Origin: an uncultured Nitrosomonas sp.
GTDB lineage: Bacteria; Pseudomonadota; Gammaproteobacteria; Burkholderiales; Nitrosomonadaceae
Assembly (NCBI GenBank): GCA_949281375.1
Contig: CASDLT010000045.1
Coordinates: 1-64,000, forward strand
DNA length: 64,000 bases
Reading direction: 5' to 3'
The translations under genes and the position numbers were made by a program. Shown here one piece after another: positions 50,427-59,201 of this stretch (its first letter is position 1; each line of letters begins with the position of its first letter). The notes under the pieces are model-generated. The model did no database searches. It worked only from the letters and a program-made list of their open reading frames with translations, and was not told the DNA's origin.

Positions 50427-50993
50427 TTATTTTGATAACGACTCCAGCTTGAAAGCAGCCAATTCTCTGACAGCCTGTTCTTCGTCATTCAATGCTTGTT
50501 CAAGCAGGCTTGTGCCATTTTCATCCGCAGTTAAGCTATCGACTGCCATCAAGCGCACTGAAAGCTCGCTGTCCTGCAGCGCCTGTTCAAGTATCAAAGG
50601 CACATCAGCGCAGTTTTGCTGAGAAAGTGCATACAACGCCTGCGCTCTGACATTTGAATCGGGATCGCGCAACGCTGCTTGCAGAACTCTCTGCGTGACA
50701 TTGGCATCGACTGAAGTGGCTGATGATTTGCCAGCGAGTTGCGATAGTGCGCCAAGACGATCAAGAGGATTATTCGATGAAGCCAAGTTCAAAATTCTGG
50801 CTGATAACTCCCGGTTTGATTCCTGATTCTCATTGGCGGAACAGCTGATTTGCAAAGATTCCAGGCTGTTGAAAGCAGGCCGGGAATTTGCATTGCCAGT
50901 TTCATCTGCCACGACATTACTCGCAGCAGCCGCGAACGAAGAAATCATGATCAGTATCGGCAAGCCCATTTCGGGTTTCTTAAATATCCGCAT
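50427..50993 (-). CDS. Exported HEAT-repeat protein
   Basis: After an N-terminal hydrophobic segment (likely signal peptide, end around residue 25-30) the 188-aa protein carries about four HEAT-like helical repeats: RILNLASSNNPLDRLGALSQL, VLQAALRDPDSNVRAQALYAL, ILEQALQDSELSVRLMAVDSL and LLEQALNDEEQAVRELAAFKL. It is probably a periplasmic scaffold. CAAGGAG precedes the ATG. It lies between a YcnI-like gene and a His-first gene in one direction. Confidence 0.8.
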   Translation of the reverse strand: MRIFKKPEMGLPILIMISSFAAAASNVVADETGNANSRPAFNSLESLQISCSANENQESNRELSARILNLASSNNPLDRLGALSQLAGKSSATSVDANVTQRVLQAALRDPDSNVRAQALYALSQQNCADVPLILEQALQDSELSVRLMAVDSLTADENGTSLLEQALNDEEQAVRELAAFKLESLSK

Positions 50994-51099
50994 AATTACT
51001 CCTTGTTGGTAAAAAGAGAATTGAAGATGAAGTGAGAGCTCCCGTTCTCACTTATCTTCAATTTAGATACCGCCTAAACCTTAATCAATCAGATATAGC

Positions 51100-51852
51100 T
51101 TAAGGTTTTGGCCAGTATTGTTTGCCTTTGGTGGTTATGATTGGCATGTCACGATTCAGCTGCGCAGCCGATGGAACGATTTCAACATCTAAACCTTCGC
51201 CGCATGAAGCATCCATAGGATTATTCGTGGTATCACGAGTGACGGTATAGCTGGCCGGTGAGTCGTTGGCGCCAAATGCTAAACCATCATAATTCGAGCC
51301 AACGGCTGGCGTCCATGTTTCCAAAACGCCATCTGCGAACCCTGATATCGGTGTGATTTTACAAATGTCTGCGATAGCAACAACTACTTTGACACTGCGC
51401 GCGCAAGAAGCTGGTTCGATGAACATGGCACTTGCACGGAATGGAAGATAAACCGTGTAACCTTCTGGCATTTTGCCGTCTTTGACCCAGAATCCTACAA
51501 CATTACCATTGGCGTCTTTTTTCTCGTTTTCGGATTCATATACGCTGTGGTCGAGAATTTTTTGAAACAGATTGCCATAATTCGATACATACGCATCGAC
51601 CGTATCGGTGGTTGCAGCACCATTTACTTTAACGATTGAATCGACGCCATCCGGAAAAACGACAGTACTGGCAATGGTATTCTTGCCTTCGCCGCAGCTA
51701 TGGCCGATAACGACGTTATTGGTGACTCTGACCCCTTCCATAACCGTTGGTGTTTCCAGACGAGTATGCGAAAATGCACTCTGTGAGACGCCCATCAGCA
51801 ATGCAACAGCAATCGCTGCTTGGGTAGAAAGCTTAAATTTTTTGTTAATCAT
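51100..51852 (-). CDS. YcnI-like exported protein, paralogue 3
   Basis: The signal peptide ends GVSQSAFS, giving a mature start HTRLETPTVM. The shared core is NNVVIGHSCGEG, STVVFPDGVDSIVKV, DICKITPISGFADG, ASCGEG and SAAQLNRDMPIITTKGKQYWP. It is paralogous to the proteins at 46973 and 48169 and heads the run with the HEAT and His-first genes. It is divergent from the amidohydrolase gene. Confidence 0.7.
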   Translation of the reverse strand: MINKKFKLSTQAAIAVALLMGVSQSAFSHTRLETPTVMEGVRVTNNVVIGHSCGEGKNTIASTVVFPDGVDSIVKVNGAATTDTVDAYVSNYGNLFQKILDHSVYESENEKKDANGNVVGFWVKDGKMPEGYTVYLPFRASAMFIEPASCARSVKVVVAIADICKITPISGFADGVLETWTPAVGSNYDGLAFGANDSPASYTVTRDTTNNPMDASCGEGLDVEIVPSAAQLNRDMPIITTKGKQYWPKP

Positions 51853-52019
51853 GTTAAGAAAACCCCTTTTAACTTTTAATGAATTATTTTTGTGCTTCTC
51901 ACTAGAGGTTGCTTTTTGAGGTGATGCTCAAAAAGCAACCCGAAACCGATTCTTTTCAATTTCCCTGATTGAACAATCAATAGATGTTCCCTAAGTAAAA
52001 AGAATTAATTTCGGCGCCA

Positions 52020-52065
52020 ATCATATTTTTTAATCCGCCAAATTACAATGCGGCAAAATGTCGCA
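52020..52065 (-). promoter_or_regulatory. Shared palindromic operator, site 3, with promoter
   Basis: TGCGGCAAAATGTCGCA (52049-52065) has arms matching at 6 of 7 positions. On the minus strand TTGTAA (-35) abuts it and TATGAT (-10, 52025-52020) lies 17 bp on. It would drive the 51852 gene and its run. Confidence 0.78.
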
Positions 52066-52177
52066 GGTGCGCTCTGAATAAGGGTTATCTTCCTACCTTT
52101 CAATCTCCTGATCTGACCAATTAACAATCATTTACTGATCAGTTCTCAATTTTTTCCTGCACTAATTCCGACACGGC

Positions 52178-52223
52178 TGCGACAATTTGTCACATTACCA
52201 GCGGTTGTTTTCTTACTTAGAAT
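52178..52223 (+). promoter_or_regulatory. Shared palindromic operator, site 4, with promoter
   Basis: TGCGACAATTTGTCACA (52178-52194) is followed directly by TTACCA (-35), a 17-bp spacer and TAGAAT (-10). Transcription would start near 52230, 126 bp before the amidohydrolase ATG. The centre is at -44 as in sites 1-3. Confidence 0.78.
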
Positions 52224-52355
52224 ATAAACAGTCAAAATCTGCAAGACGATTGAACAGCAAAATTTTCAACCATTGAATACCCTTCCCTTCTCAGTCTTCT
52301 TCTCCTTGGCACCTACAAATTATCAATCATTCATTTAAATACATAAACTTATATA

Positions 52356-53672
52356 ATGATAACCATGAACTATCATAAAAATCTCTTATCTCGTGGCAGG
52401 TTGTTCTTACCTATTATTGCTTTAATATTGCTGTACGGAATCAGTCACCCCGGTTCAGCACAAAATAACGCTAACAACCACTTACAAAATCAATCTTGCT
52501 ATGTACTGGTGGCCGACCGCGTCTTTGATGGATTTAATTTGCTCGACAATTCAGCCGTTCTAATCAAAAACAATCGAGTGGTTCAAACAGGCGATGCGAT
52601 TCAGTTGAGCAAACAATGCAGCCGAGCCATCGATCTCGGAGATGCAACGATATTGCCGGGATTCATCGAATCCCACGCGCATTTGACATTCCAGAATATT
52701 CCTGCAGAAATCGTATTGAAGCACGGGATTACCACCGCCAGAGATACTGGCGGGCCTTTACGTAAATCGATGGGAGGGAACGGCTCATTGCGTGTGATCA
52801 GCGCTGGTCCGATCATTCAAGCCCATGGTGGTTATCCACTCAACATTTTCGGTCATGGCGCACATTCCACGGCTAATGCATACGATACTATCGGCATTGC
52901 CGTATCCACAGTCGATGAAGCGCAAAAAGTCGTCAAAGATCTCGTGGAGGGCGGATCAGTCCTGATTAAAATTTCGTTGGAACCGGGAGGAGAAACGGGA
53001 GCTCCTTGGATGTCCAGTCATGGTCATGGCACACCGCCTGCTACTCCGTGGCCGCTGCTGTCGCTTGACATCATCAAGGCTGTGGTTGCGAAAGCACACT
53101 CACTGAATCGCAGAGTCGCCGCCCATGTTGGTGAAAATGCCGGGGTAGAACTGGCGCTCGACGGCGGCGTCGATGAGTGGGCGCACATTCCCTGTGCAGA
53201 AATTCGCGATGACTTGCTGCATCGAGCGGTTGCTCAACATGTTACTTTTGTAACTACTATTGATACCCTATCAGCTTGCACTGGTATTCATGCCAACGTG
53301 CATAAGCTTTCTCACATGATTGCTCATAATCCCGATACGCGCTCCAAGTTCATTTATGGCTCTGAAATCGGCCACGACAATGTACCGTGGGGCATCAATG
53401 GTGAAGAAATGAGTCTCATGCTGCATTTAACCAGTGGAGATTCGATCGATTTCCCAGATGTACTAAATGTTTTTAAAGCCGCGACCTCCGAAGCCGGTAA
53501 AAATTTGGATAAACCATTGCTGGGAACACTGTCGCCGGGAGCCCCTGCCGACATTATTGCTGTGCGTGGCAATCCATTTCTCAGATTCAAATTACTGGAA
53601 TATCCAGACCTGGTCATTTCCGGCGGTCACTTCATAGTCAACAACTTCAAGAAAAATAAAGCTAATCCTTAA
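52356..53672 (+). CDS. Exported amidohydrolase family protein
   Basis: The N-terminal hydrophobic stretch (LFLPIIALILLYGIS) is a signal peptide or anchor. The amidohydrolase core shows DATILPGFIESHAHL (metal ligands HxH), VLIKISLEPGG (possible carbamylated Lys), RRVAAHVGENAG, EWAHIPC and a late IGHD. These fit the imidazolonepropionase/Zn-dipeptidase class of TIM-barrel hydrolases; the substrate is unknown. The next gene starts 6 bp after its stop, so the two are one operon under operator site 4. Confidence 0.85.
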   Translation: MITMNYHKNLLSRGRLFLPIIALILLYGISHPGSAQNNANNHLQNQSCYVLVADRVFDGFNLLDNSAVLIKNNRVVQTGDAIQLSKQCSRAIDLGDATILPGFIESHAHLTFQNIPAEIVLKHGITTARDTGGPLRKSMGGNGSLRVISAGPIIQAHGGYPLNIFGHGAHSTANAYDTIGIAVSTVDEAQKVVKDLVEGGSVLIKISLEPGGETGAPWMSSHGHGTPPATPWPLLSLDIIKAVVAKAHSLNRRVAAHVGENAGVELALDGGVDEWAHIPCAEIRDDLLHRAVAQHVTFVTTIDTLSACTGIHANVHKLSHMIAHNPDTRSKFIYGSEIGHDNVPWGINGEEMSLMLHLTSGDSIDFPDVLNVFKAATSEAGKNLDKPLLGTLSPGAPADIIAVRGNPFLRFKLLEYPDLVISGGHFIVNNFKKNKANP

Positions 53673-53678
53673 AGGGAC

Positions 53679-55226
53679 ATGATGAATCAATCTTCTTCAA
53701 AATTCCTCGAAAAAATCTGGCTGCATTGCACGGTCTTCCTGACCGGCGCCGCAGTAATGGTCATCGAACTTCTCGGAACCCGCTTGATTGCACCGTTTTA
53801 TGGCGCCAGTCTGTATGTGTGGACTTCTCTGATTGCCGTAACGTTGATTGCACTGGCGCTGGGATATTATGTCGGAGGCATCCTGGCTGATCGCGCCCGA
53901 TCCGGACTTTCTGTGATCATCGCCGCCTCAGGTTTTCTGACGCTCGTCATTCCTTGGCTTACAGGCCCGATTTTGCTGGCGACCGATCCGCTAGGATTAC
54001 GCCTTGGGAGCTTCATCAGTACACTGATTTTGTTCTCACCCAGCTTGATCATGCTCGGCATGGTCGGCCCATTTGCGGTCAAACTGTCAACCTCGGCTTT
54101 GTCCAATGTCGGTGCTAGCACCGGATCCATCTATGCGGTGAGCACGGTAGGCAGCGTAATCGGAACATTATTCCTCGGGTTTTATTTGTTTCCACTGGTT
54201 GGCTCGCGCGAAATCTTTATCGGTCTTGGCGTAGCTTTGCTGATATTGGCCATACTTGTCACGGTAATTGAACGTAAATATCAGCAATCCACGTTGTCTC
54301 TGATACCTACAACGTTACTGGTTGTCATCGGTATCGGGTTGTTTCCGCAAATCGCAAACTCTGGCAAGCCCGAATCCAGCGAAACGATCAAAACGCTTTT
54401 CGAGCGTGAAAGCCTATATGGCTGGGTTCGAGTGATCGACAAACCCAAGGAAAACATTCGCTTGCTGACGGTTGATGCATCAACGATTGGTGCTGCGAGC
54501 ATCAGTCACGGGCAGAATCTACTGACTTATCAAAAGATCGTTGCACATATTCCCGCGTTAGCCCCAGCTATGAGAAATGCCTTACTGATTGGTCAGGGCG
54601 CTGGTCATATGGCGATGACACTGAAAGAACATGGCATCGTGACCGATACGTTGGAAATCGATCCGGCGGTGGCGGAAGCTGCTACCCGATTCTTCGGATT
54701 CGAACCCAGTGGCCGCGTCATTATCGGCGATGCCCGCTATGAAATCCGCCAGCTCAAAGGACCGTATGACCTGATCATCCTGGACGTATTTACCGGAGGC
54801 TCGGAGCCAACTCATCTATTGACGGTGGAAACACTTACTCAATTACGATCATTATTGAGTGACCAAGGCATGCTGGCCTTGAATTTCGTTTCGTTTTATG
54901 AGAATGGACAAAATCACGCGCTCGCATCGGTATCAAAAACGATTGCTGACGTTTTTCCCCATCAACAAGTATTTATTTCTGATCTTGGATCCGATTTCAA
55001 CGATTTTATTTTTCTGGCAACCAATCATTCCATCCACCTCGACAATGATGAATTACCGAAAAAACATAGTGAATGGTTAAAGCAACGGATGGTAACGATC
55101 GATCAGTCAAAAGGCGTCGTTCTGACCGACAATCTAAGCTCATTGGAATTGCTGCAAATGCGCAAATCCGAGCACTACCGGCGAATGATCGTCGATACGT
55201 TGGGTACCCGCCATTTCATCCGCTGA
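53679..55226 (+). CDS. Membrane-fused spermidine synthase-like protein
   Basis: Residues 15-225 hold about seven membrane helices (LTGAAVMVIELLGTRLIAPFYG, ALALGYYVGGILADR). The C-terminal half is a spermidine-synthase/SAM-methyltransferase fold: ALLIGQGAGHMAMTLKEHG, DTLEIDPAVAEAATRFFG, GDARYEIRQL and YDLIILDVFTGG. Such fused proteins are common in bacteria, with unproved substrates. It is co-transcribed with the amidohydrolase. It is convergent with recN. Confidence 0.88.
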   Translation: MMNQSSSKFLEKIWLHCTVFLTGAAVMVIELLGTRLIAPFYGASLYVWTSLIAVTLIALALGYYVGGILADRARSGLSVIIAASGFLTLVIPWLTGPILLATDPLGLRLGSFISTLILFSPSLIMLGMVGPFAVKLSTSALSNVGASTGSIYAVSTVGSVIGTLFLGFYLFPLVGSREIFIGLGVALLILAILVTVIERKYQQSTLSLIPTTLLVVIGIGLFPQIANSGKPESSETIKTLFERESLYGWVRVIDKPKENIRLLTVDASTIGAASISHGQNLLTYQKIVAHIPALAPAMRNALLIGQGAGHMAMTLKEHGIVTDTLEIDPAVAEAATRFFGFEPSGRVIIGDARYEIRQLKGPYDLIILDVFTGGSEPTHLLTVETLTQLRSLLSDQGMLALNFVSFYENGQNHALASVSKTIADVFPHQQVFISDLGSDFNDFIFLATNHSIHLDNDELPKKHSEWLKQRMVTIDQSKGVVLTDNLSSLELLQMRKSEHYRRMIVDTLGTRHFIR

Positions 55227-55257
55227 CTAAGCAGTTTTAAATAACTTCATGCCGTGT

Positions 55258-56934
55258 TTATTTAAATGCGGCATGATCCAACATTTCAGCCGCATGCTTG
55301 CGGGTCAGTTCAGTAATCTTTACACCACCCAGCATACGCGCAATTTCTTCAATCCGTTCTTGCTGATCAAGTATTTTGATCGTACTCGTTACCGGCTGAT
55401 TCTCTACCGGCTCTGCTGATTTGATGACCTGCCACTGCTGGTCTCCGGTTGCGGCCACTTGCGGCAAATGCGTGATGCACAATACCTGGCGTTCCTGAGC
55501 TAATTTCTTCAGTAAATTCCCGACAATTTCTGCCACTTGTCCCCCTATTCCCACATCAACTTCGTCAAAAATCAAGGTCGGTACGGTATCCAATTTACTG
55601 CAAATCACTTGAATCGCGAGACTGATGCGCGATAGCTCTCCGCCCGAGGCGACTTTCGACAGGGGCCGCAACGGCATGCCCTGATTGGCTGACACTTGAA
55701 ACTCGACCTGCTCCAGGCCATGGGACGTTGCTTGCTCAAGTGGTATTAATACCGCAGAAAACTGCCCTCCCGCCATGGCCAGCATTTGCATGGCAGCGCT
55801 GACCTGATGCGACAGCGCTTCGCTGCCTTGCTGACGCACCTGGCTTAATTGTTCAGCCAGCACCAAGTATTCTGCTTTAGTCGCAGTTTCTTGCGCCTGC
55901 AGTTGATCGATAGTGGATTTTGAATCAAGGGCATCTAATTGATGCCGGAGATGATCAAGCAACTGCGGCAATTCTTCTGCTGATGTCCGGTATTTTCGTG
56001 CTACCGAGTGAATTGCAGACAATCGCAGTTCGATATCCTGCAGCGCCTGCGGATCCAGATCCAGATCCTGCCGGTAATGCTTCAGATCGCGAACCCCTTC
56101 CTGTAATTGAATTCTGGCAGAATCGAGCAAATCGGTGATAGCTCCAAGTTGACGATCATAGTCAATCAGATGATGCAGTTCGGCATGAATGCCATCGATC
56201 TGTCGCAGAACCGCCGACTCGCTGTCGGATAGTGCTTCGACTGCCATATCCGCAGCGGCCATGAGTGTCGCCACATGCGAGAGTCGACCATGATCGGCCT
56301 GCAACTTACGCCATTCCTCAATTGTCAGGTTAAGGGCGGATAGTTCGTTTACCTGCCACTCTAATTGCTCGCGTTTGTCATTTGATTCTTTAGCCCGTTG
56401 CTCCATGATGATTCTTTGCTGCTGGCATTCCTGCCAGCTTAGATAGGCTTCCTTAACTCCACGAGCCATATCAGTGCAGCCCGAAAAAGCATCGATCAAT
56501 TCCCGCTGAGCGTCTTTCTGAAGAAGCGACAGGTGAGCGTGTTGACTATGAATATCGATCAAAAAAATTCCGGCATGGCGCAATTGCTGCAACGTTACAC
56601 TATGGCCATTGATATAACTCCGCGAACGTCCCGAGCTTTCAATGATACGACGCAACAGGCAGCTATCGTGATCACCGTCAAGATCATTTTCCCGCAACCA
56701 ATTGATCATGTCTGGCATTCGGCTGACATCAAACAGCGCATTGATTTCTGCCCGGTCACACCCCATACGTATCTGGCTGATATCTCCACGCTCCCCCAAA
56801 GCAAGCGTGATTGCATCGATCACGATGGATTTTCCCGCTCCAGTTTCTCCAGTGACGACCGTGAAACCCGGCATGAGATCCAGGTCAATCTGCTCTACGA
56901 TGACGAAATCTTTGATGCTTAAATGTCTGAGCAT
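55258..56934 (-). CDS. recN: DNA repair protein RecN
   Basis: This SMC-like ATPase of 558 aa has Walker A in VVTGETGAGKSIVIDA, a long central coiled coil (about 150-370), and the C-terminal signature PLSKVASGGELSRISLAIQ with Walker B in PTLIFDEVDVGIGG. It acts in double-strand break repair. It lies 22 bp after nadK in the same direction. Confidence 0.96.
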   Translation of the reverse strand: MLRHLSIKDFVIVEQIDLDLMPGFTVVTGETGAGKSIVIDAITLALGERGDISQIRMGCDRAEINALFDVSRMPDMINWLRENDLDGDHDSCLLRRIIESSGRSRSYINGHSVTLQQLRHAGIFLIDIHSQHAHLSLLQKDAQRELIDAFSGCTDMARGVKEAYLSWQECQQQRIIMEQRAKESNDKREQLEWQVNELSALNLTIEEWRKLQADHGRLSHVATLMAAADMAVEALSDSESAVLRQIDGIHAELHHLIDYDRQLGAITDLLDSARIQLQEGVRDLKHYRQDLDLDPQALQDIELRLSAIHSVARKYRTSAEELPQLLDHLRHQLDALDSKSTIDQLQAQETATKAEYLVLAEQLSQVRQQGSEALSHQVSAAMQMLAMAGGQFSAVLIPLEQATSHGLEQVEFQVSANQGMPLRPLSKVASGGELSRISLAIQVICSKLDTVPTLIFDEVDVGIGGQVAEIVGNLLKKLAQERQVLCITHLPQVAATGDQQWQVIKSAEPVENQPVTSTIKILDQQERIEEIARMLGGVKITELTRKHAAEMLDHAAFK

Positions 56935-56956
56935 GTGAGCCGGATGTTGACAGGCA

Positions 56957-57829
56957 TTATGGAAATTCGCTCCAACCTAATTTTTCTCTGAGCATCCGAT
57001 AATAACTATGATTGACTGAATGCAATAATCGCACCGTCTTGGGATAACGCCGCACAACTATGCTGTCTGTTTGCTCCAAATCCCAGCAGGAATGGCTATC
57101 GCAATTCATGCGCACATGAGCAGAACTATGCAATTCAATCTCGACACTCGCTTCCGGACCTATGACGATGGGGCGATTACTGAGGGTGTGCGGACATATG
57201 GGGACAAGGGTAATCAGTTCGAGGCTTGGGTGAAGAATGGGTCCTCCAGAAGACAGGGCATACGCAGTGGAACCCGTAGGTGTTGCCACAATCAAGCCAT
57301 CAGACCGCAGAGTGTTGACATACTCACGATCGACCTTCACTTCAAATTCAATCATGCCGCTGCTGATACCCCGATAAAGCACCACATCATTGAATGCGAG
57401 GCTTCCAAAAACGCGGATGCCATCTCGAATGACCTCAGCATATAATAAAATCCGCCGCTCAGTAGTGTAATGTCCCGCCAGGATTTCATCCAGCGTTTCA
57501 AACATGGTTTCAGCAGATAAATCGGTGAGAAAACCCAGTCTCCCTTGGTTGATGCCAATCAAGGGCACATCATAGGGAACCAGCATTCGCGCGATGTTCA
57601 ACATCGTGCCATCACCTCCGATGACCACGGCAAGATCAGCTTGTTCGCCAATTTGTTCCAACGATAGACTGGGATACTGATCTGTGTGAACCTGAGAAGC
57701 CGTCAGATGATCCAAAAAAACGGTATAGCCTTTTTGGGTCAGATATTCGGCAAGATGAAGCAAGGGCAATGCAATCTCTGGATTCTTATGCTTACCGATC
57801 AGCGCAATGGTCGAGAATGGGGAATTCAT
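56957..57829 (-). CDS. nadK: NAD kinase
   Basis: It phosphorylates NAD to NADP. The catalytic GGDGT is in VVIGGDGTMLNIAR, followed by GINQGRLGFLTDL and the NAD-binding GLIVATPTGSTAYALSSGGP. The length of 290 aa is typical. It is divergent from hrcA and precedes recN, a common order (hrcA / nadK-recN). Confidence 0.96.
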   Translation of the reverse strand: MNSPFSTIALIGKHKNPEIALPLLHLAEYLTQKGYTVFLDHLTASQVHTDQYPSLSLEQIGEQADLAVVIGGDGTMLNIARMLVPYDVPLIGINQGRLGFLTDLSAETMFETLDEILAGHYTTERRILLYAEVIRDGIRVFGSLAFNDVVLYRGISSGMIEFEVKVDREYVNTLRSDGLIVATPTGSTAYALSSGGPILHPSLELITLVPICPHTLSNRPIVIGPEASVEIELHSSAHVRMNCDSHSCWDLEQTDSIVVRRYPKTVRLLHSVNHSYYRMLREKLGWSEFP

Positions 57830-57956
57830 TACGATAATGTATCAATGATCACAGCCATTGGATCAAAAAGGAGAAACGCAGAACACCTGATTAAAATGCG
57901 CTACACTACACCAGCTTCTGCTCTGCACAAAAATGATGCCTCTTTCGTTCCCTGAA

Positions 57957-57986
57957 CTTGAAATTAGCTTCCAAAGAACCATTTAT
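57957..57986 (+). promoter_or_regulatory. Possible sigma-32 promoter before hrcA
   Basis: CTTGAAA (57957-57963) and CCATTTAT (57979-57986) are separated by 15 bp, close to the heat-shock sigma-32 pattern. It is 122 bp before the hrcA start. No CIRCE repeat was seen in the 279-bp gap. The second box is only a partial match. Confidence 0.3.
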
Positions 57987-58108
57987 TTATCACTTATTCC
58001 GAACTAAACAAAGATATGCTTCATTGTGGAAAGTTTAGCATATATAAGGCAAAATCAATCTTTATAACTCAACAATGATGCTCAGTGGAATCGTATACAT
58101 AATCTGCT

Positions 58109-59128
58109 ATGTTAAATGAACGTGCTCAAATCTTATTAAAAACCCTAGTAGAGCGATATATCCACGAAGGCCAACCGGTTGGTTCCCGCACACTCTCGAA
58201 ATTTTCTGGATTGGATCTGAGCCCTGCAACGATTAGGAATGTCATGGCGGATCTCGAAGAGATGGGCCTAGTGGCGAGTCCGCATACATCCGCAGGAAGA
58301 ATCCCCACACCCAAGGGTTATCGATTCTTTGTCGATACTCTGCTGGTTGTCAAAGCCTTGGATAAAGTTGAAATCAACCATTTGGAAAGCCAGTTGCATC
58401 CGGACAATCCGTCCAGGTTGATCAATGCCGCTTCGCAATTGCTTTCTGAGCTAACACATTTTGCAGGTGTAGTGATTACGCCCAAGCGCAAGGGGGCCGT
58501 GTTTCGCTATGTCGAATTCATGGCATTATCAGAAAAACGTATTTTGCTTATCATCGTGACGCCCGAAGGCGATGTTCAGAATCGAATCATCTTCACTGAA
58601 AACTCATATTCCCAATCAGATCTGATTGAAGCAGGCAACTTTATCAATCAGCATTATGCCGGTTGCACCTTGAACGAAATCCGAAGTCGCCTGGATGTCG
58701 AACTGAAGCAATTGCGAAGCGAAATGATTAGCCTCATGAGTGCAGCGATCGAAGTCGGGGGAAATGCCATTGATGAAAGCAGCGAAGCTGTCGTTCTAAC
58801 CGGTGAACATAATTTGCTGCATGTGAATGATCTGACAGAAAATTTACTCAGCCTAAAAAAGCTCTTCGAATTATTCGAACGTAAAACAAAGCTGCTTCAG
58901 TTACTCGAACTAAGTCGGCAAGCGCATGGTGTGAAAATATTTATCGGCGGCGAATCTGATGTTGCTACACCCGAAGAATTCAGCCTCGTCACTGCGCCCT
59001 ATGGAATTGAAGGAGAAATCGTCGGCACGGTAGGCGTCATTGGTCCTCGGCGCATGTCTTATGAACGTATCATACCCATCGTCGATATCACTGCAAAACT
59101 TCTTTCAAATGGTTTATCCCAGCATTGA
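58109..59128 (+). CDS. hrcA: Heat-inducible transcription repressor HrcA
   Basis: HrcA binds CIRCE elements to repress groE and dnaK genes. The N-terminal winged helix is visible (LLKTLVERYIHEGQPVGSRTLSK, SPATIRNVMADLEEMGLVASPHTSAGR) followed by GYRFFVDTLL, and the GAF-like core ends VIGPRRMSYERIIPIVD. It is 339 aa, as usual, and lies 73 bp upstream of hemH. Confidence 0.95.
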   Translation: MLNERAQILLKTLVERYIHEGQPVGSRTLSKFSGLDLSPATIRNVMADLEEMGLVASPHTSAGRIPTPKGYRFFVDTLLVVKALDKVEINHLESQLHPDNPSRLINAASQLLSELTHFAGVVITPKRKGAVFRYVEFMALSEKRILLIIVTPEGDVQNRIIFTENSYSQSDLIEAGNFINQHYAGCTLNEIRSRLDVELKQLRSEMISLMSAAIEVGGNAIDESSEAVVLTGEHNLLHVNDLTENLLSLKKLFELFERKTKLLQLLELSRQAHGVKIFIGGESDVATPEEFSLVTAPYGIEGEIVGTVGVIGPRRMSYERIIPIVDITAKLLSNGLSQH

Positions 59129-59201
59129 TCGATACATTATCTGCATTTAACCACTGTGCTTCTTTTCATACTGTTACACCCACAAACTGATCATTAATTC
59201 T

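Noticed and set aside
42676-52194. Reading the palindromes as CRP, FNR or CusR sites
   Set aside because: CRP needs TGTGA-N6-TCACA (16 bp), FNR needs TTGAT-N4-ATCAA, and CusR-type boxes have a four-base centre between ACA and TGT; these sites have a fixed 7-3-7 layout.
57830-58108. CIRCE element before hrcA
   Set aside because: The TTAGCACTC-N9-GAGTGCTAA pattern was not found; only a weak sigma-32-like promoter is seen.
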